64,000 nucleotides of DNA from Bombella apis (GTDB lineage: Bacteria > Pseudomonadota > Alphaproteobacteria > Acetobacterales > Acetobacteraceae): contig NZ_JAGJTM010000005.1 of the NCBI RefSeq assembly GCF_018221685.1, forward strand, positions 7,501 through 71,500, in the 5' to 3' direction. Both the position numbers and the translations under genes were made by a program. Positions 61,543 to 64,000 of this stretch are shown here, one piece after another; position 1 is the first letter of the stretch, and each line of letters opens with the position of its first letter. The notes beneath the pieces were generated by a model, which saw only the letters and a list, made by a program, of their open reading frames with translations, had not been told where the DNA came from and searched no databases.

Positions 61543-62595
61543 ATGCCCCATACTGCCTCCTCCCATCACCGCACAGAACGGCTCGACCAGGACCATGATG
61601 GTATCCGGCGTGCAGCCCGGCTGCTCCGGCAGGGGGCTCTGGTCGCCTTCGGGACGGAAACAGTCTACGGGCTGGGAGGGCTGGCCACCTCACAGCGGAC
61701 AGTGGAGCGTATCTTCAAGGCAAAAGGACGCCCATCCTTCAATCCCCTCATCAGTCATTTCGCTTCAGCTGATGCCGCCTTTGCCGAGGCCGACATGGCC
61801 ATTCCCCTGCATGACATGGCCCGACGTCTGGCCCAGCGTTTCTGGCCCGGGCCGCTGACACTCATCCTGCCCCGCCATGCGAAGAGCCGTATTGCACAGG
61901 CGGTCACCGCAGGGTTGGAAACGCTGGCGGTCCGTGTTCCCAAAGGCCGTGCGGTGGAAGACCTGCTCCGCCTGGCCGGGGCTCCCATTGCGGCTCCTTC
62001 CGCCAATCGTTCCGGCAGGGTCAGCCCTTCCACCGCACGTCACGTTCTGGACGAGCTGGAAGGCCGGATTGATGCCGTGCTGGACACGGGGCCCTGTGCC
62101 GTCGGGCTGGAAAGCACCGTGCTGGACCTCTCCGGGTCCCACCCCATACTCCGCCGCCCCGGAGGCGTGACGCTGGAAGAGTTGCAGGAAATCTGCGGTC
62201 CCATCATTGTGGCCGACCATGCTGGCGCAGCTGATGGCACCAGCCACCCCAACGCCCCGGGGCAGCTCTCATCCCATTATGCACCGTCCCTGCCTGTCAG
62301 GCTGGATGCTACCCACGCCCAACCCGATGAGGCCTTCCTGACCTTTGGGGACACACAGGCTGAGACAGTTTCCTCCAGCCTCACCCTCAATCTCAGCCCC
62401 GATGGCAATGTGGAAGAAGCTGCCCGCCGCCTGTTTGCCAGCCTGCGCCAGCTGGACCAATCTGCCAGCCGGCAGGGACTGGCCGGCATAGCCGTGGCTC
62501 CCCTGCCGGATGCCGGGCTGGGCCGTGCCCTGAAAGACAGGCTGAAACGGGCGGCCGCTCCCCGCCCGACGGATTCTGCCGCTCCCCCAACCTGA
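61543..62595 (+). CDS. L-threonylcarbamoyladenylate synthase (Sua5 type)
   Basis: A 350-residue protein. The YrdC-like domain spans residues 20-215, with GALVAFGTETVYGLGG, the KAKGRPSFNPLI ligand motif, and APSANRSGRVSPST. A C-terminal Sua5 domain follows, with NAPGQLSSHYAP. It makes threonylcarbamoyl-AMP for t6A37 in tRNAs. The length (about 350) is that of Sua5 rather than the short TsaC. It starts 54 bases after cysQ. Confidence 0.93.
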   Translation: MPHTASSHHRTERLDQDHDGIRRAARLLRQGALVAFGTETVYGLGGLATSQRTVERIFKAKGRPSFNPLISHFASADAAFAEADMAIPLHDMARRLAQRFWPGPLTLILPRHAKSRIAQAVTAGLETLAVRVPKGRAVEDLLRLAGAPIAAPSANRSGRVSPSTARHVLDELEGRIDAVLDTGPCAVGLESTVLDLSGSHPILRRPGGVTLEELQEICGPIIVADHAGAADGTSHPNAPGQLSSHYAPSLPVRLDATHAQPDEAFLTFGDTQAETVSSSLTLNLSPDGNVEEAARRLFASLRQLDQSASRQGLAGIAVAPLPDAGLGRALKDRLKRAAAPRPTDSAAPPT

Positions 62596-62596
62596 C

Positions 62597-63772
62597 ATGG
62601 CCCGGCTCCATGCAGGCAGGGGCGGGCGCCTCATAAAACCCGAAAGGCTCCTCCCCCTGCGGGAACGTTACATCCTCCAGCACCTGCTTCTGGGACTGGC
62701 CGCCCTGACGGGCGGAGCCACTGCCCTGATATGGCTGACCCAGTCGCTGCATTTCATCGGCATGATCGTCCAGCACGGTCTCTCCCTGCCAGCCTTCCTG
62801 CATCTGACCCTGCTGATGCTCCCCTCCTTCATCACCGTCATTCTGCCGGTGACCTGCTTCCTCGTCATTCTCTGGGTCTATCAGCGGCTGGACAGTGACC
62901 GGGAACTGACCATCCTCCAGGCTACCGGTCTGTCCCCTCTACGACTGGCCTGCCCCGGCCTGCTCTGCGCCGGTTTTGCCACTCTGACAGCTTATGGATT
63001 GAGCCTGTGGGGGGCACCTCTCGCCTATCATCACTTCCACCGGTATGAGCTGGAAATCCGCAACCGGGCGGCCGCCTTCCTGCTGGAAGAAGGGGTCTTC
63101 ACCCCCATCTCGAAAGCCATGACCGTTTATGTCCGTGAACGCCGCAGCGATGACAGTTTTGGTGGTATCATGATTGAGGACAACCGGGTTCCGGCCAATC
63201 CCGTGACCATCCTTGCCGAGGATGGGCTGGCAGAGCCGCACGGCAATACGCTGCGCCTGATCCTGCATAACGGCTCCCGCCAGACACTCAACCGCCGGAC
63301 CGGGGAACTGAGTACCCTGCTCTTCCAGCTTGAAACGCTGGATTTCGGCTCCCCACATGACCAGGCCCTCAACCCGGACGTGGCGGAACTGACCATGTCC
63401 CAGCTTTTCCACCCACAGGGCGATCTGTCCCCCCATGCACGCAACAAGCTGCTCATCGAAGGCTGGACACGCCTGACCGGCCCGCTGGCCTGCCTGTCCT
63501 ACGGCATGATCGGGCTGCTCTGCGTGCTGCGGGGGCGTTTCAGCCGCCATGGCAACATCATCCGGCCAACAGTGGCCATCCTGAGCGTCGTGGGGCTGAT
63601 GATCCTGTCCCTGATGCTCAAGAATCTGGCGGAAAGAGACCCATCACTCGTGCCCCTGCTATGGACGGAGGTTCTGCTGCCCATTACCCTCGGGGGAGGG
63701 CTTCTGCTGTGGGATGCCACCCGCCGTTACAGGCTGTCCGCCGCCCCTGTTCCCTCCCCGGCCTCCCGCTAG
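62597..63772 (+). CDS. lptF: Lipopolysaccharide export permease LptF
   Basis: A 391-residue YjgP/YjgQ-family permease with three N-terminal membrane segments (about residues 25-115), a periplasmic beta-jellyroll domain (about 130-265), and three C-terminal membrane segments. It forms LptB2FG, which extracts lipopolysaccharide from the inner membrane. The VPANPVTILAEDGLAEP segment fits the family. No ribosome binding site is seen before the ATG, so translation is probably coupled to the preceding gene, whose stop is one base upstream. Confidence 0.93.
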   Translation: MARLHAGRGGRLIKPERLLPLRERYILQHLLLGLAALTGGATALIWLTQSLHFIGMIVQHGLSLPAFLHLTLLMLPSFITVILPVTCFLVILWVYQRLDSDRELTILQATGLSPLRLACPGLLCAGFATLTAYGLSLWGAPLAYHHFHRYELEIRNRAAAFLLEEGVFTPISKAMTVYVRERRSDDSFGGIMIEDNRVPANPVTILAEDGLAEPHGNTLRLILHNGSRQTLNRRTGELSTLLFQLETLDFGSPHDQALNPDVAELTMSQLFHPQGDLSPHARNKLLIEGWTRLTGPLACLSYGMIGLLCVLRGRFSRHGNIIRPTVAILSVVGLMILSLMLKNLAERDPSLVPLLWTEVLLPITLGGGLLLWDATRRYRLSAAPVPSPASR

Positions 63773-63801
63773 CCCGACACGACAGAGAGCGCTGCGCCCC
63801 C

Positions 63802-64000
63802 ATGGTCCATTCCGGTTTCTCTTTCACTCTTGCCCGTTATGTCGGCCGCCGGTTCGTCATGACAACGTGCCTGACCCTATTGGCCCTGACCGGACTGATC
63901 TCCCTGTTTGACTTCATCGACCTCCTCCGTCGGGCTGCCTCCCATCCAGAGGCTGGCCTCATGCGCGTGCTGGAAATCACCGCCCTGCATGTGCCGTATT
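63802..64000 (+). CDS. lptG: Lipopolysaccharide export permease LptG (partial, N-terminus)
   Basis: About 66 residues starting MVHSGFSFTLARYVGRRFV, then a membrane segment LTLLALTGLISLFDFIDLLRRAA, and running past the window edge. The ARYVGRRF and FDFIDLLRR motifs fit LptG, the usual second gene after lptF. It starts 29 bases after the lptF stop. Confidence 0.88.
   Translation, partial: MVHSGFSFTLARYVGRRFVMTTCLTLLALTGLISLFDFIDLLRRAASHPEAGLMRVLEITALHVPY

Overview
The window reads as a chromosomal segment of an acetic acid bacterium (Alphaproteobacteria, Acetobacteraceae). The evidence is a membrane-bound PQQ glucose dehydrogenase, alphaproteobacterial gene orders (xseB-ispA-dxs-tlyA; ftsE-ftsX-ydcF-plsC; a DUF2125 gene; zapA with a small coiled-coil partner), a NadQ-type regulator next to nadABC, and G+C-rich coding sequence with short AT-rich gaps. 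I cannot fix the genus. No rRNA, tRNA, CRISPR array, intact insertion sequence or prophage was found. One degraded IS5-like transposase fragment lies at about 42.1-42.3 kb.

Layout. 0-6.4 kb: zapA end, a ThiE-like protein, two lipoproteins, then the EF-P module (epmA divergent from epmB-efp) and an inositol-monophosphatase-family gene. 6.5-9.7 kb: an OmpA-like protein, a MotA/TolQ-like channel with a repeat tail and a MotB-like partner. 9.8-14.4 kb: lepA, a glycosyltransferase and a purine permease. 14.6-22.9 kb: xseB-ispA-dxs-tlyA-rlmN, argG, an FKBP lipoprotein and trpS. 23-28.5 kb (minus strand): rpmI-rplT, pheS-pheT, lpxB. 28.9-32.5 kb: gcd, a small secreted Cys-repeat protein, sufE. 32.6-36 kb: two overlapping sensor-kinase genes. 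36.2-39.7 kb: ftsE-ftsX-ydcF-plsC. 40-46 kb: a DUF2125 gene with nadQ, then nadA-nadB-nadC. 46-48.5 kb: gloB, psd, pssA. 48.5-58.9 kb: a split operon for a hydrogenase-4-like membrane complex, interrupted by a lipid kinase and a TonB receptor, with holC at its head. 59-64 kb: pepA, cysQ, a Sua5-type gene, lptF and the start of lptG.

The most unusual locus is the hydrogenase-4-like set. Five genes (HyfB, C, E, F and G-like) overlap head to tail. The large subunit has lost all four cysteines that hold the NiFe centre, while the detached small subunit (HyfI-like) keeps all four cysteines of an N2-type Fe-S cluster. The four membrane subunits, about 1,300 residues, contain a single lysine at one extreme C-terminus, although proton-pumping relatives rely on membrane lysines. 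This looks like a remodelled Ehr-type (energy-converting hydrogenase related) complex of unknown substrate.

Two regulatory sites stand out. A 17-bp perfect palindrome that matches the core of the gammaproteobacterial Zur consensus precedes the TonB receptor, which predicts a zinc-related uptake role. A near-perfect inverted repeat overlaps the -10 box of a strong nadA promoter, just downstream of the nadQ regulator gene. All functions are inferred from sequence recognition by eye. No database search was run.
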